From: Qingshengfaniella alkalisoli
GTDB lineage: Bacteria > Pseudomonadota > Alphaproteobacteria > Rhodobacterales > Rhodobacteraceae
Assembly: GCF_007855645.1 (NCBI RefSeq)
Contig: NZ_CP042265.1
Span: 62,001-126,000 of the forward strand
Reading direction: 5' to 3'
Length of the DNA: 64,000 nt
The number at the start of each line of letters is the position of its first letter. The stretch's first letter is position 1. Positions 53,243 to 61,700 of this stretch are shown piece by piece. The position numbers and the translations under genes are program-made. The notes below the pieces were generated by a model, which saw only the letters and a list, made by a program, of their open reading frames with translations, was not told the DNA's origin and searched no databases.

Positions 53243-53833
53243 CAAACAGCATACCCGCCTGAGGACAGGGCGGGTTCGGCGTCCTCCGGGACGGTGGCAG
53301 ATCGATCTCGCGTGAAGCGGTCGAGGTGACGCCAACCGCATCAACCTCGTGAATGACATTCCAGACGATCAGCCCCGGACGCCATCATGAAGCGGCACTG
53401 CCTGACTTCGGAGAGAACCAAGACCCCGGCGGACAACAGAACCATGCCCTTGACATCACCGCGATCAGAGAACCGCTCCAGCGTTGGGATCGGGTTCGTT
53501 CGCACCTGAAGCGAAAGCCCGCAATTCGCCCTTGGCGCTGACCGACGCGAACGGCCCTTACTTACCGTTCGCTTCATCGCCGAGCGCTGCGGTGCAGCTT
53601 CACGAGACCGGCCATTCGTCCATCGTGCAGCATTTTCGGAGGGTGAAGGTCGGATGGTCAGAGCGGTCGTTGACCGAAGGCATCTCTGCCTTTATTCTCA
53701 TGCCGTCTGAAACAGGTTAGGTGCGGGAAGGTTGGCCCGCCCCCCGCTCAGCGGGTCCTTCCGTCATAAATGTGGCGGCCCAAGGCTATCGAGGAGTCTG
53801 CATTGTGCGGACGCCGATAGAAAGGGTATGGAC
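53243..53833. other. Non-coding stretch after the IS110 element
   Basis: About 590 bases with no supported gene. The first part probably belongs to the right end of the IS110 element (AACAGCATAC at 53245-53254). A dispersed TCGTGCAGCATTTT segment lies at about 53623-53636. Short frames have no recognisable features. Confidence 0.4.
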
Positions 53834-54256
53834 ATGAAACCACGTATCTCTGTTTTGACACTTGCCGTTGCCGATCTCGAACATTCGCTTGCTTTCTACC
53901 GCGACGGGCTAAGCCTGCCGACTGACGGCATCATCGGGCGCGAGTTCGAGCATGGCGCGGTAGCGTTCTTCGATCTCTCGGGAGGGCTGAAGCTTGCTAT
54001 CTGGGCGCAGAATGACCTCGTACATGACACCGGGTTGCCCAAGCATCCGATCAGCTCCACCGCCGCTAGCATCGGGCACAATGTGCTGCGCCGGGCAGAT
54101 GTAGACGACATCATGCGCAAGGCCGAGAGCGCGGGGGCCGAGATAATCAAGGTGCCACAGGAAACCTTCTATGGCGGCTATGCAGGTTATTTCACCGATC
54201 CCGACGGGCATCTATGGGAAGTGGTCTGGAATCCGCAGATGCTGCCAACCGACTGA
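53834..54256 (+). CDS. VOC-superfamily protein (glyoxalase/dioxygenase fold)
   Basis: 140 residues. Paired beta-alpha-beta modules are seen in SVLTLAVADLEHSLAFYRDG and HNVLRRADVDDIMRKAESAG, and the C-terminal YFTDPDGHLWEVVWNP holds the last metal-ligand glutamate. The start at 53834 has AAAGGG seven bases upstream, better than the ATG two codons earlier. VOC proteins include glyoxalase I, extradiol dioxygenases and resistance proteins, so the substrate cannot be named. It stands alone. Confidence 0.85.
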   Translation: MKPRISVLTLAVADLEHSLAFYRDGLSLPTDGIIGREFEHGAVAFFDLSGGLKLAIWAQNDLVHDTGLPKHPISSTAASIGHNVLRRADVDDIMRKAESAGAEIIKVPQETFYGGYAGYFTDPDGHLWEVVWNPQMLPTD

Positions 54257-54660
54257 GGCGCACCGGCGCATGCTCGCTGACCTTCATAGAGTCAGCGAGC
54301 ACTTCGGGCTCAAATACGGTCATCGGATGCGCTGCGGACTTGGGCCATATGCCAACCCAAGCAGCGGCGTGAGCGGCCCACTGCGGTCACTCGTCAGGCC
54401 TTTGTGACGCTGCGGCGCGGCCCGTCGAAGTTGCCATTGGTGCATCCTGCAGCATTTCAATTGTATGAACGACGGCAGTGCGAGACAAACCCGTCGTTCC
54501 TCATCCTCAAGGATGTGTCCGCTTCGTTCATATAGTTGGAGGTCTAGCGTATCACATGATCATCTGTTTTTGGCGGCTCTGGGCGCGACTTTGGCGTCCT
54601 TGCGTATGATCGCCAACCACTATGCTTATAGGTTCAGGCCACAACCGAAAGGACTGAACC
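54257..54660. other. Non-coding stretch with dispersed repeat
   Basis: About 400 bases without a gene. A segment at 54405-54450 resembles 24160-24195 (CCCGTCGAA, TTGCCATT, GGTGCATCC), and TGCAGCATTTCAATT follows at about 54448. The last 50 bases lead into the secreted-protein gene and contain AAAGGA as its ribosome binding site. Confidence 0.45.
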
Positions 54661-55068
54661 ATGAAAAATAGAACTCTCACACTCTTTTGCCTCGTAGCCT
54701 TTTCGGCGGGCACAACCGCCATGGCCGACAAAATGATGGACACCGCGCAACTCAGTGCGCTGATCACCGGCAATACGCTTTATGTTGAAATCCCCGCAGG
54801 TGCGCCGGGTGCGCCCGATGGTGGCACTGCGCCCATCTACTACGCGACAGACGGATCGGCAGCCGCCCAATTGCCCGGAGGTCCGAAACTCGTTGGCACG
54901 TGGGCGCTTGAAGAAGGCCGCTACTGCATCGATTGGGACAACGGCCCGCAGAACAGTTGCACACAACTCCTACGCGGCAACGATGGCTTCATCGTGATGG
55001 ACGCGACGCTGAACAAGCCGCGCGGGATAATCACCCGTATCACCACTGGCAATTCAGAAGATCTGTAA
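54661..55068 (+). CDS. Secreted small protein of unknown function
   Basis: 135 residues with a clear signal peptide (MKNRTLTLFCLVAFSAGTTA, cleavage after MA near residue 22). The mature part is beta-rich (LYVEIPAGAPGAPDGG, APIYYATDGSAAAQLP, LVGTWALEEGRYCIDWDNGP) with two cysteines (C88 and C99) that could form a disulfide in the periplasm. The WALEEGRYCIDW pattern resembles small periplasmic DUF995-like proteins. It precedes the monooxygenase-fold gene by 14 bases, so they are likely co-transcribed. Confidence 0.75.
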   Translation: MKNRTLTLFCLVAFSAGTTAMADKMMDTAQLSALITGNTLYVEIPAGAPGAPDGGTAPIYYATDGSAAAQLPGGPKLVGTWALEEGRYCIDWDNGPQNSCTQLLRGNDGFIVMDATLNKPRGIITRITTGNSEDL

Positions 55069-55082
55069 GGGAGGGTTATTTC

Positions 55083-55370
55083 GTGAAACTCATCACCGTC
55101 GAAGCCGCCTTTGCCGCCGCCGATCTGGAAACGGCAATCTCTCTGTTTACCGCTCAGGCGGAGACTGTACGAAACATGGCGGGCTGCACGCACTACGCCC
55201 TTTATCGCAAACCGTCCGAAGACGGCATAGCCATTCTTCAGCATTGGGACACGATAGAGGCGTTCAATGCCTACCGGCAGGGGGACACCTTCGCGCAGCT
55301 TGGCGCAGGGTTGAAGCCGTTGATGGTGGCCCCGCCTGTGACAACCATTGCCGAGGTCGATAGTGTCTAA
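55083..55370 (+). CDS. Antibiotic-biosynthesis-monooxygenase-fold protein
   Basis: 95 residues from a GTG with GGGAGGG seven bases upstream. The dimeric ferredoxin-like ABM pattern is visible: VKLITVEAAFAAADLETAIS, a NMAGCTHYALYRKPSEDGIA strand pair, HWDTIEAFNAYRQGDTFAQL and a final strand. Members degrade haem, oxidise quinols or act as small dimers of unknown role. It ends four bases before the AraC gene, forming a three-gene unit with it and the secreted protein. Confidence 0.8.
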   Translation: MKLITVEAAFAAADLETAISLFTAQAETVRNMAGCTHYALYRKPSEDGIAILQHWDTIEAFNAYRQGDTFAQLGAGLKPLMVAPPVTTIAEVDSV

Positions 55371-55373
55371 AGC

Positions 55374-56135
55374 ATGACAGACGACCTGCCAGCGGCTTAC
55401 TGCTTCTTTCAAACTTTCGAGCCGCGTCCACCGTTGGACGCGGTTTTTGAGCGTGACTACCTGCTTTATGCCGTTAGCGGCGCGTTGCGCGTGACAGTGA
55501 AGGGCGAGAGCTGGCTTTTGCCTCCATCCTTCGCGGCGTGGGTGCCCGCAGGCACACCATTGCTTGCCGAGATCTGCAAACCGGTGACGACCTGCTCGAT
55601 CCTTGTGCAGCCAGGATTTTGCAAGGCGCTACCAGACCGACCAACGGCTTTTCAGATGTCAGAAATGACCCGCCATATGATCCGGCATTGTAAGGATTGG
55701 GGGGCCGATTCGGCGCAGCCCTCGGAGGCGGCGGGCTTCTTTCTGGCATTGCTCAACGCATGTGCTGGACTTTCGACCAGATCAGTGGACGTCAAACGCC
55801 CATTTGCGAATGATGCCGCACTGAACAAGGCAATCGAGGTCACCGAAACCCGTCTAGCCGAACCAATCACGTCTGCCGAAGTAGCCAGCGCCATAAACTT
55901 GTCCGAGCGTAGCATGCAGCGGCGATTTGCCCGAGACGTTGGCATGACTTGGTCGCAGGTCCTTACGCGGCTTCGCATGATTCACGCCTTGGAGCTACTT
56001 TCTTTGGAAGACTTGTCGGTGATCGAGGTTGCAGGGGATTGCGGCTTTAACTCGTTGAGCGCGTTCAACCGAGCCTTTTTGCAATTTGCAAAATGTACTC
56101 CGACAGAGTTTCGCAAAGGCCTCCTGCGCCAATAA
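55374..56135 (+). CDS. AraC-family transcriptional regulator
   Basis: 253 residues. An N-terminal cupin-like sensing domain (about 15-100: YLLYAVSGALRVTVKGESWL, PSFAAWVPAGTPLLA) precedes the C-terminal double helix-turn-helix (about 155-250: EPITSAEVASAINLSERSMQ, RRFARDVGMTWSQVLTRLRM, VAGDCGFNSLSAFNRAFLQF). The spacing and co-orientation suggest it controls the two genes immediately upstream, possibly in response to a small aromatic or acid ligand. Confidence 0.9.
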   Translation: MTDDLPAAYCFFQTFEPRPPLDAVFERDYLLYAVSGALRVTVKGESWLLPPSFAAWVPAGTPLLAEICKPVTTCSILVQPGFCKALPDRPTAFQMSEMTRHMIRHCKDWGADSAQPSEAAGFFLALLNACAGLSTRSVDVKRPFANDAALNKAIEVTETRLAEPITSAEVASAINLSERSMQRRFARDVGMTWSQVLTRLRMIHALELLSLEDLSVIEVAGDCGFNSLSAFNRAFLQFAKCTPTEFRKGLLRQ

Positions 56136-56387
56136 AGTCAGCAACTTGCGGAGTTACCAAAGCGGTCATCTATCCTTCGTGCAGCATTGGTCGAAGTGGG
56201 CTCGAAGCGGTCACGCGGCGGCGCGGCGAGCCTTTCTTGAGGCCCGCGCCGCCGTGTCGACTCGCGGTCCTTAGCGGACCCTGACCATGCCGCTGGGTGC
56301 TGCGATGCGGCTTCTCCAGACCGGACTTGTGTGTGACCGTGCTGCAGATAACCTTCTTGCATTTTTGCTACGCGTAATGTGAAAGAC

Positions 56388-58223
56388 TTAGCGCCAAGCC
56401 GCAAGCCGCTCGCGGCACAACTCCAGCATCTGCTCGGCCTTGGCCGTCATCTCCGCTTCAAGGTTAGGCACATCCGGCACGATGATCTGATCGAGCCCGG
56501 CGGCAAACCTTTCGATAAGCTCGTCTATAGCGGCATTGGCAGTAAGTGCCGGTATCCCGGCGGTCGCGGCGAGGCGTAGGAAGTCGGCGCGCCGCAACCG
56601 GTCATCCTTGCCATTCAGCTTGAGCGCCATGCGATCATGCTCCAGCCGCGGGAATACGCGGGTCGTCACCGCATCATAGAGCGGGGCCATCCTCACGCTC
56701 TCAAACGTGTCTGCTCCAGGCGCTGCTATCTTAAGTAGGGCAAGGTTTTTAAGATGCATGTCACCATCGGCAATGAGCCAAGCAAACAGCGCGCGCCTCA
56801 GTATCACCGTCAGGTCTTCCTCGGGCGCGGTGGAAAGCGGGCGCACGGCGCGCGCGATCCGCTCAATCGTGCTGTCATATTTGGCTTCAGGGGGCAAATC
56901 AAGAACAGAGCAGATGTCTTCGAGCGCAATACGGCGGTGATCATCGGCACTGCTACGGATATCAAAGCGTTCCACAATCAACGCCGGCGGCATACCGTCC
57001 GGCATGCCTATCAATGCGATGGCCGGCGCTTCAAGTCCGGCAGCCTTCCCTAAGGTCATCGACAAATACTCGATAATCGGCAGGGCTTGAAATCCACTTG
57101 TGCCGGCCGGTTTTAGTATATGCGTGAAGGGGTCCATCGTGCTGGGAACAAGGCGTCCCTTTGGGTCAAGAAACATCGGAGCCTTGATCTGCACGCCAGA
57201 CAGGCGCGGTGTCTGCGAATTTGCAAACAAGCGCGCGAGATTTTCTTCAAAACTGTTCTCAATATCACCGCGCCCCGGCCCCTCATAGCTTCCGATAAAC
57301 ACGCCTTCGGTGCTGAATTCACTTAGGCGAGTTGAAAGGCGATCTGTCGGCAGCGCTGCAATCTCGGCGGCATCAGAGCTGATTGTGATGTTCGACATAT
57401 ACCGCTTGCCGGAGCGAAGCAGTGTGCGCTCATCACTCTCCTTGACCACGCGCTCCAGCCAGCCTTCGGGCAAGAGTGATAGAATGAAGGGAGGCAGCTT
57501 GCCGGGCGTACGCTGCTGCACCAATGGTAGATTGAAGTTCTGCTCTGCCGTCCAACGCCATTCAAAGCCGTCATGACGTAGCTCACCGATCGGCTGGCTG
57601 TGCCAGGCCACCGTGAAGCTGAGCGCGGCTTCATTTCGCGTTTCAATCAGAGACGGTGATTTCAGAAGGTAGCGCTCGGCTTGCTCGCCCTCGCGGTACC
57701 ATTCATTCTGACGCGCAAGCGTCCAAAGCGCATCGGCAGCATTTTTAGGGTCACCATATTCTTCAATCAATCGCGCCGCAAGTGAAGCGCGCATTTCTTC
57801 ATTAATGGAGGCAGCATGTTCGCTGCGCAGACGAAAGGCTTCGAGACATCGTTGCCGCGGCGAAGAGACATCAATCCGGAACTCACCCAGCCCGTCCGCG
57901 ATTAGCGCGGGTGCGGTCGAGGGATGAGCTGGCGCGATGTTCTGGATGATCTCCAGTGTCCTGATCCGTTTTCGCTGTGAACGCGGTCCACTAATGAACA
58001 ATCGGCCATCCCGCGTTGGTGCGAGCAGTACGGCGCTGGCAGCGGACAGATAAGCCCGCGGATACAGATAGTTGGCGATGCGTATGGCATGCCGCAGCAC
58101 GATGGCATCGATATCCTCAGCAGCATCGGCATAGATGCCTCGCATAAGCTGCACGATCCGGCCTGTTTCGGCCAGGTAGTGTGCGCGGTTCTTGTCGAGA
58201 TTCTCACCGATGAGATAGAGCAT
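56388..58223 (-). CDS. AbiEi-like domain fused to a HipA-type kinase
   Basis: 611 residues. The first 200 resemble AbiEi-type antitoxins of type IV systems: GRIVQLMRGIYADAAEDIDA, LRHAIRIANYLYPRAYLSAA, SAVLLAPTRDGRLFISGPRS. From about 205 it is a HipA-type Ser/Thr kinase: the N-subdomain with LLPEGW (250-255), the loop serine S342 in SGVQIKAPMFL, ERFD at 418-421, catalytic DGDMHLKN (486-493) and PLYD (514-517). Ordinary HipA is about 440 residues with a separate HipB; no HipB lies nearby. The start at 58223 follows directly on a palindrome, and a longer frame upstream would merely translate the operator repeats. Probably a single-chain, self-repressing toxin-antitoxin. Confidence 0.82.
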   Translation of the reverse strand: MLYLIGENLDKNRAHYLAETGRIVQLMRGIYADAAEDIDAIVLRHAIRIANYLYPRAYLSAASAVLLAPTRDGRLFISGPRSQRKRIRTLEIIQNIAPAHPSTAPALIADGLGEFRIDVSSPRQRCLEAFRLRSEHAASINEEMRASLAARLIEEYGDPKNAADALWTLARQNEWYREGEQAERYLLKSPSLIETRNEAALSFTVAWHSQPIGELRHDGFEWRWTAEQNFNLPLVQQRTPGKLPPFILSLLPEGWLERVVKESDERTLLRSGKRYMSNITISSDAAEIAALPTDRLSTRLSEFSTEGVFIGSYEGPGRGDIENSFEENLARLFANSQTPRLSGVQIKAPMFLDPKGRLVPSTMDPFTHILKPAGTSGFQALPIIEYLSMTLGKAAGLEAPAIALIGMPDGMPPALIVERFDIRSSADDHRRIALEDICSVLDLPPEAKYDSTIERIARAVRPLSTAPEEDLTVILRRALFAWLIADGDMHLKNLALLKIAAPGADTFESVRMAPLYDAVTTRVFPRLEHDRMALKLNGKDDRLRRADFLRLAATAGIPALTANAAIDELIERFAAGLDQIIVPDVPNLEAEMTAKAEQMLELCRERLAAWR

Positions 58224-58230
58224 TTTCCGT

Positions 58231-58320
58231 CTTTCACGTATTTCATATACGTGAAAGTTTGAGTAATTCATATCATTCGTCAAGCATTTCCGTCTTTCAC
58301 GTATTTCATATACGCTAAAG
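58231..58320. promoter_or_regulatory. Twin palindromic operators before the HipA fusion
   Basis: Two copies of a 27-base dyad lie 63 bases apart. At 58231-58257 CTTTCACGTAT and ATACGTGAAAG are perfect arms around TTCAT. At 58294-58320 the same left arm and spacer pair with ATACGCTAAAG, two mismatches. Each copy is preceded by TTTCCGT. The first abuts the start codon, so a bound protein would block transcription or translation initiation. Confidence 0.8.
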
Positions 58321-58344
58321 TCGGAGCTGCGAAGATGCTCAACA

Positions 58345-58660
58345 GCCCCACTGAGCGTCAAAGCCAGCGCACCGCGGGATCACGACGACGATCCCGGCGG
58401 CCCGCCGCCACCAACCCAAGAGCCTCCCGCAGACACCGACCAGCAGACCCAGCAGACCGAGACCCAGCCGATGCCCGACACGCCCCGCCAGCCCCGCAAC
58501 GCCGAAGTAAACTTCCGGGGCGAGAAGCGCTCGAACGCGACCCATGTGTCCGTGACGGACCCCGATGCCCGTCTCTACAAGAAGGCGCCGGGCGCCGCGG
58601 CGATGCTGTGCTTCATGGGCCATACGCTGATGGAGAACCGCAACGGCCTGGTCGTGCAGC
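58345..58660 (+). mobile_element. IS5/IS1182-like transposase internal fragment
   Basis: An open frame contains a proline-rich linker, then PRQPRNAEVNFRGEKRSNAT, HVSVTDPDARLYKKAPG and AAMLCFMGHTLMENRNGLVV. These are the blocks before the second catalytic aspartate of an IS5-type DDE transposase. After about 58660 the similarity stops. No terminal repeats were seen, so only an internal fragment remains between the HipA fusion and the autotransporter. Confidence 0.7.
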
Positions 58661-58783
58661 CACATGCCTGCAAGAGCTGGAGCCAGTGCCAGCAGGGACG
58701 CTGGCGTCGAGCAGGAAACCGAAGGAAAGGAGCGGCGACACGGAACAAGCGAGGCATTCTCAATTTTCCAGTTCGTTCGATGG

Positions 58784-61700
58784 TTAGAACCTGATCGAGA
58801 GATTTGCCTTGACCCCATGGTCATGGGCGTCCGATGCGATCTGTCCCTGATAGGAGAGGCCGAAGGTCGCTTCGGGCGTCAGGCTGAGATCAAGACCGGC
58901 CTCGATGACGGCGCTGTTGCGAGCGATGGGCGCACCGCCGATTGTGAAGGCGTCGCCGACCGAAAAGGCGTGCGTACTCTCGGGCACCGCATCACCGAAG
59001 GCATGGCGCCAGCCGATCATGCCGCGCAAAGTGGCGTCGACCGTGCCGCGGGTCAGGCTGTGTTCTCCCCGAAGGCCCAGCGTGGTGAAGGTCACGCCGG
59101 TCGTGCTGCTATCCACAGAGAGGGCAGATATCCCAACACTTTCGGTAAAACCATCGGTGAGCACGCTGACATGGGCGAGATTGGCGAAGGGCTCGAGGCG
59201 CGTTCTCGGATTGCGTTCGAAGCCATAGGCCAGTTCCCCAAATGCCTGGAAGGTGCCGGCATTGTAATCGGCCGAAAGGCTGTCGGTGAGGCCCGGGATG
59301 ACAACGGAACGGCTGATCTCGATATCGTGCCAAGAATAGGCAGCGCCGGTCCTGAACACCACATTGCCCCATTCGGTGCCGCCATAGAGGCCGAGATGAT
59401 AATTGCTGCTCGATCCAGATGAGGCACGGTCCTCTGCGTCGAAGCTCGACTGGCTGTAGCCAGCCAGAAGACCGACGCGCCAATCGCCAACCAGACCGTC
59501 CGCGCCGATCAGCACCCCACTGGTGGAGCGGTCAAGATGTGCCGCATTGCCGTCGCTGTCGGTGGTGCCCCATGAACCGAAGCCCTGCGACCAGAACACC
59601 GGCCCGGCGTGATCGGCGGCGACAAGCACCGGCGTGTCTCCCGACCCATAGGCCAGTACCGGCGCGTGGGAGGCGCCTGCCGTGGCAAACGCCGCGCGGA
59701 TGCGGTCGTTGGCGGCGTTGCGCACAAAGCGGGCGTCCTCGATCAGTGCGGTTTGTGCAGAGGCATGGATCTCGCCCGACGGCGCATCAAAGCTGGCGCG
59801 AATGAGGTCGTCATCGTCAGACAGTTGGGCGATCGCATCATAGACCGCGTTCCCGGTGTCAAAGCCGATGCTCTCAATCGCTTCGGCCGTGGCAATCTGG
59901 TTGCGGGTGAGCGCCGTCGAGGCAAAACCCCGATCGTTGCGCGCAAACTCAAGATCGACCGTGCCGGCATCATAGTCATAGCTCAGATCGGGATTGAGGA
60001 AGGCGAAGTCCGAAGTGACATCCTCGAAACCTCCCGAGAGCGTTCCCGTAGACAGGATCGTATAGGTTGAGCGGATATCGTATTCGCCATCAGCCCCGAT
60101 ATGGGCAACCGATCCGCCATCGAGCGTGGCCATGCCGGTCACGTCGACGAGATCGCTTTCCGCGCCGTTGGGGTTCACCTCGACGGCAAAGTGCGCGCCC
60201 GCCGCGAAGACGAGATCGCCATCGACCGTCAGCGTGCCGATGGAGGTGCCCGGCGAAAGCGTACCGCCGGATGCGACTGTCACCAAAGAACCGGGTCCGG
60301 ATCCGACTGTTCCGGACCCGCCGAGCGTTCCGCCATTGAGCACATCCAGCGAGCCGCCAAGCATGCCGTTGCCGTCCGCATCGTCCATCAACAATGCACC
60401 GCCCGTGATGGTCGTGGTTCCGGTAAATCCCGAACTGTCGCCGGACAGCAGCAAGACGCCGTCGCCATTCTTGGTGACGTCGCCGGCACCCGACAGAATG
60501 CTGGCATAGCCGGCGTCGTTTTCCTGATCGAAGGTGAACGCTCCATCCCCACCAATCTCGACATTGCCGGCAAAGCGGTCCGCCGCCGAGACAAGGCCGC
60601 CGTCCGCGATCGTCCAGTCGAGCGTCGAGGTGCCGGCAAGGGTCAACTCGCCGCCACCGCTCTTGATCATCTTACCATAGGTTCCGCCCAACCCGCCGAT
60701 ATCACCGGCAAAGGCCGCATCATCGATCTGATCGAACACGAGTGTTGCGCCATTACCGATATTGCCCCGGATCGCGGCCACATTGCCGACGAGCGTGCCC
60801 GCGTTGACCAGCGTGTCGCCTTCATAATCATTCGTGCCGGTCAGAACCAGAGTGCCGTCGCCCTGCTTGTGCAAGTCGCCTGCGCCGTCGATCGTACCTG
60901 TCAGCCCGAGCGTAGTGGCCGACACTACGTCAAAACCGCCAACGCCGGAGAGCGTGATCGAACGGGCACTGTCCATATCGGCAGTCGTTACAAGCGTACC
61001 GCCATTGAGGGTGAGGCCACCCGGCGCCGCGCCCAGACTGGCGTCCTCGGAGACTTGCACACTTCCCCCGAGAATGGAGGTGCCGCCCTGATAGGAGTTA
61101 TGGCCGGACAGGATCAGTGTGCCGTCTTGCGTCTTGGTGATGCCGCCGGTGCCTGCGATCTCGGTCGCGATCTCGGCGCTGTCAGCCAGCACACGGATTT
61201 CTGCATTGCCATCATCGCGGTCCGAACCATCCACCACAAGCTCGTCCTCGCCTTCCAGTCGATAACCTGCGTTCAGGAATTGAAGCCCCCTAAAGCTCTG
61301 CGTACCTAGGACGGTGATCGTGCCGCCATCGAAACCGCCCGGCTCATTCCTGAACACGGCGTGGTTGTCGGCCCATGCAACGGCTATCTCGCCTGCGGGC
61401 GCGCCGTCACCGGCATTGAGCCATGTCGTATCGTTAGCATTCCAGGTGCCGTTGCCGCCCTGCCAGTGTTGCAAGGTATCATCACCCGCCTTGTCGGAAG
61501 CGGCGATGAACAGATCGACGTTGTCACTATCAGTCTGGATCTCATAGTCGGCCGCATCGGACAGCGCAGGCGTGTCGCCGATCGTCAGGCCGCCGCCGGT
61601 CAGATCGCCGCCATAGGTCATCAGGCGATAGTAACCAAAGCCTGCCGTGCCATCGGTCGCGTCGTCGCTCTGCGAAAGGTTCAGTGTCCCATTCAGCGCA

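Noticed and set aside
58223-58361. A 46-residue N-terminal extension of the HipA fusion
   Set aside because: The extension is a translation of the duplicated palindromes (VYEIRERRK appears twice for this reason). The ATG at 58223 follows the operator and starts the folded domain.
60101-61309. A 402-codon plus-strand frame inside the autotransporter gene
   Set aside because: It is antisense to a continuous, repeat-rich minus-strand frame with a clear barrel; its composition simply mirrors the passenger repeats. The same applies to 61361-62710 and 62822-63409.
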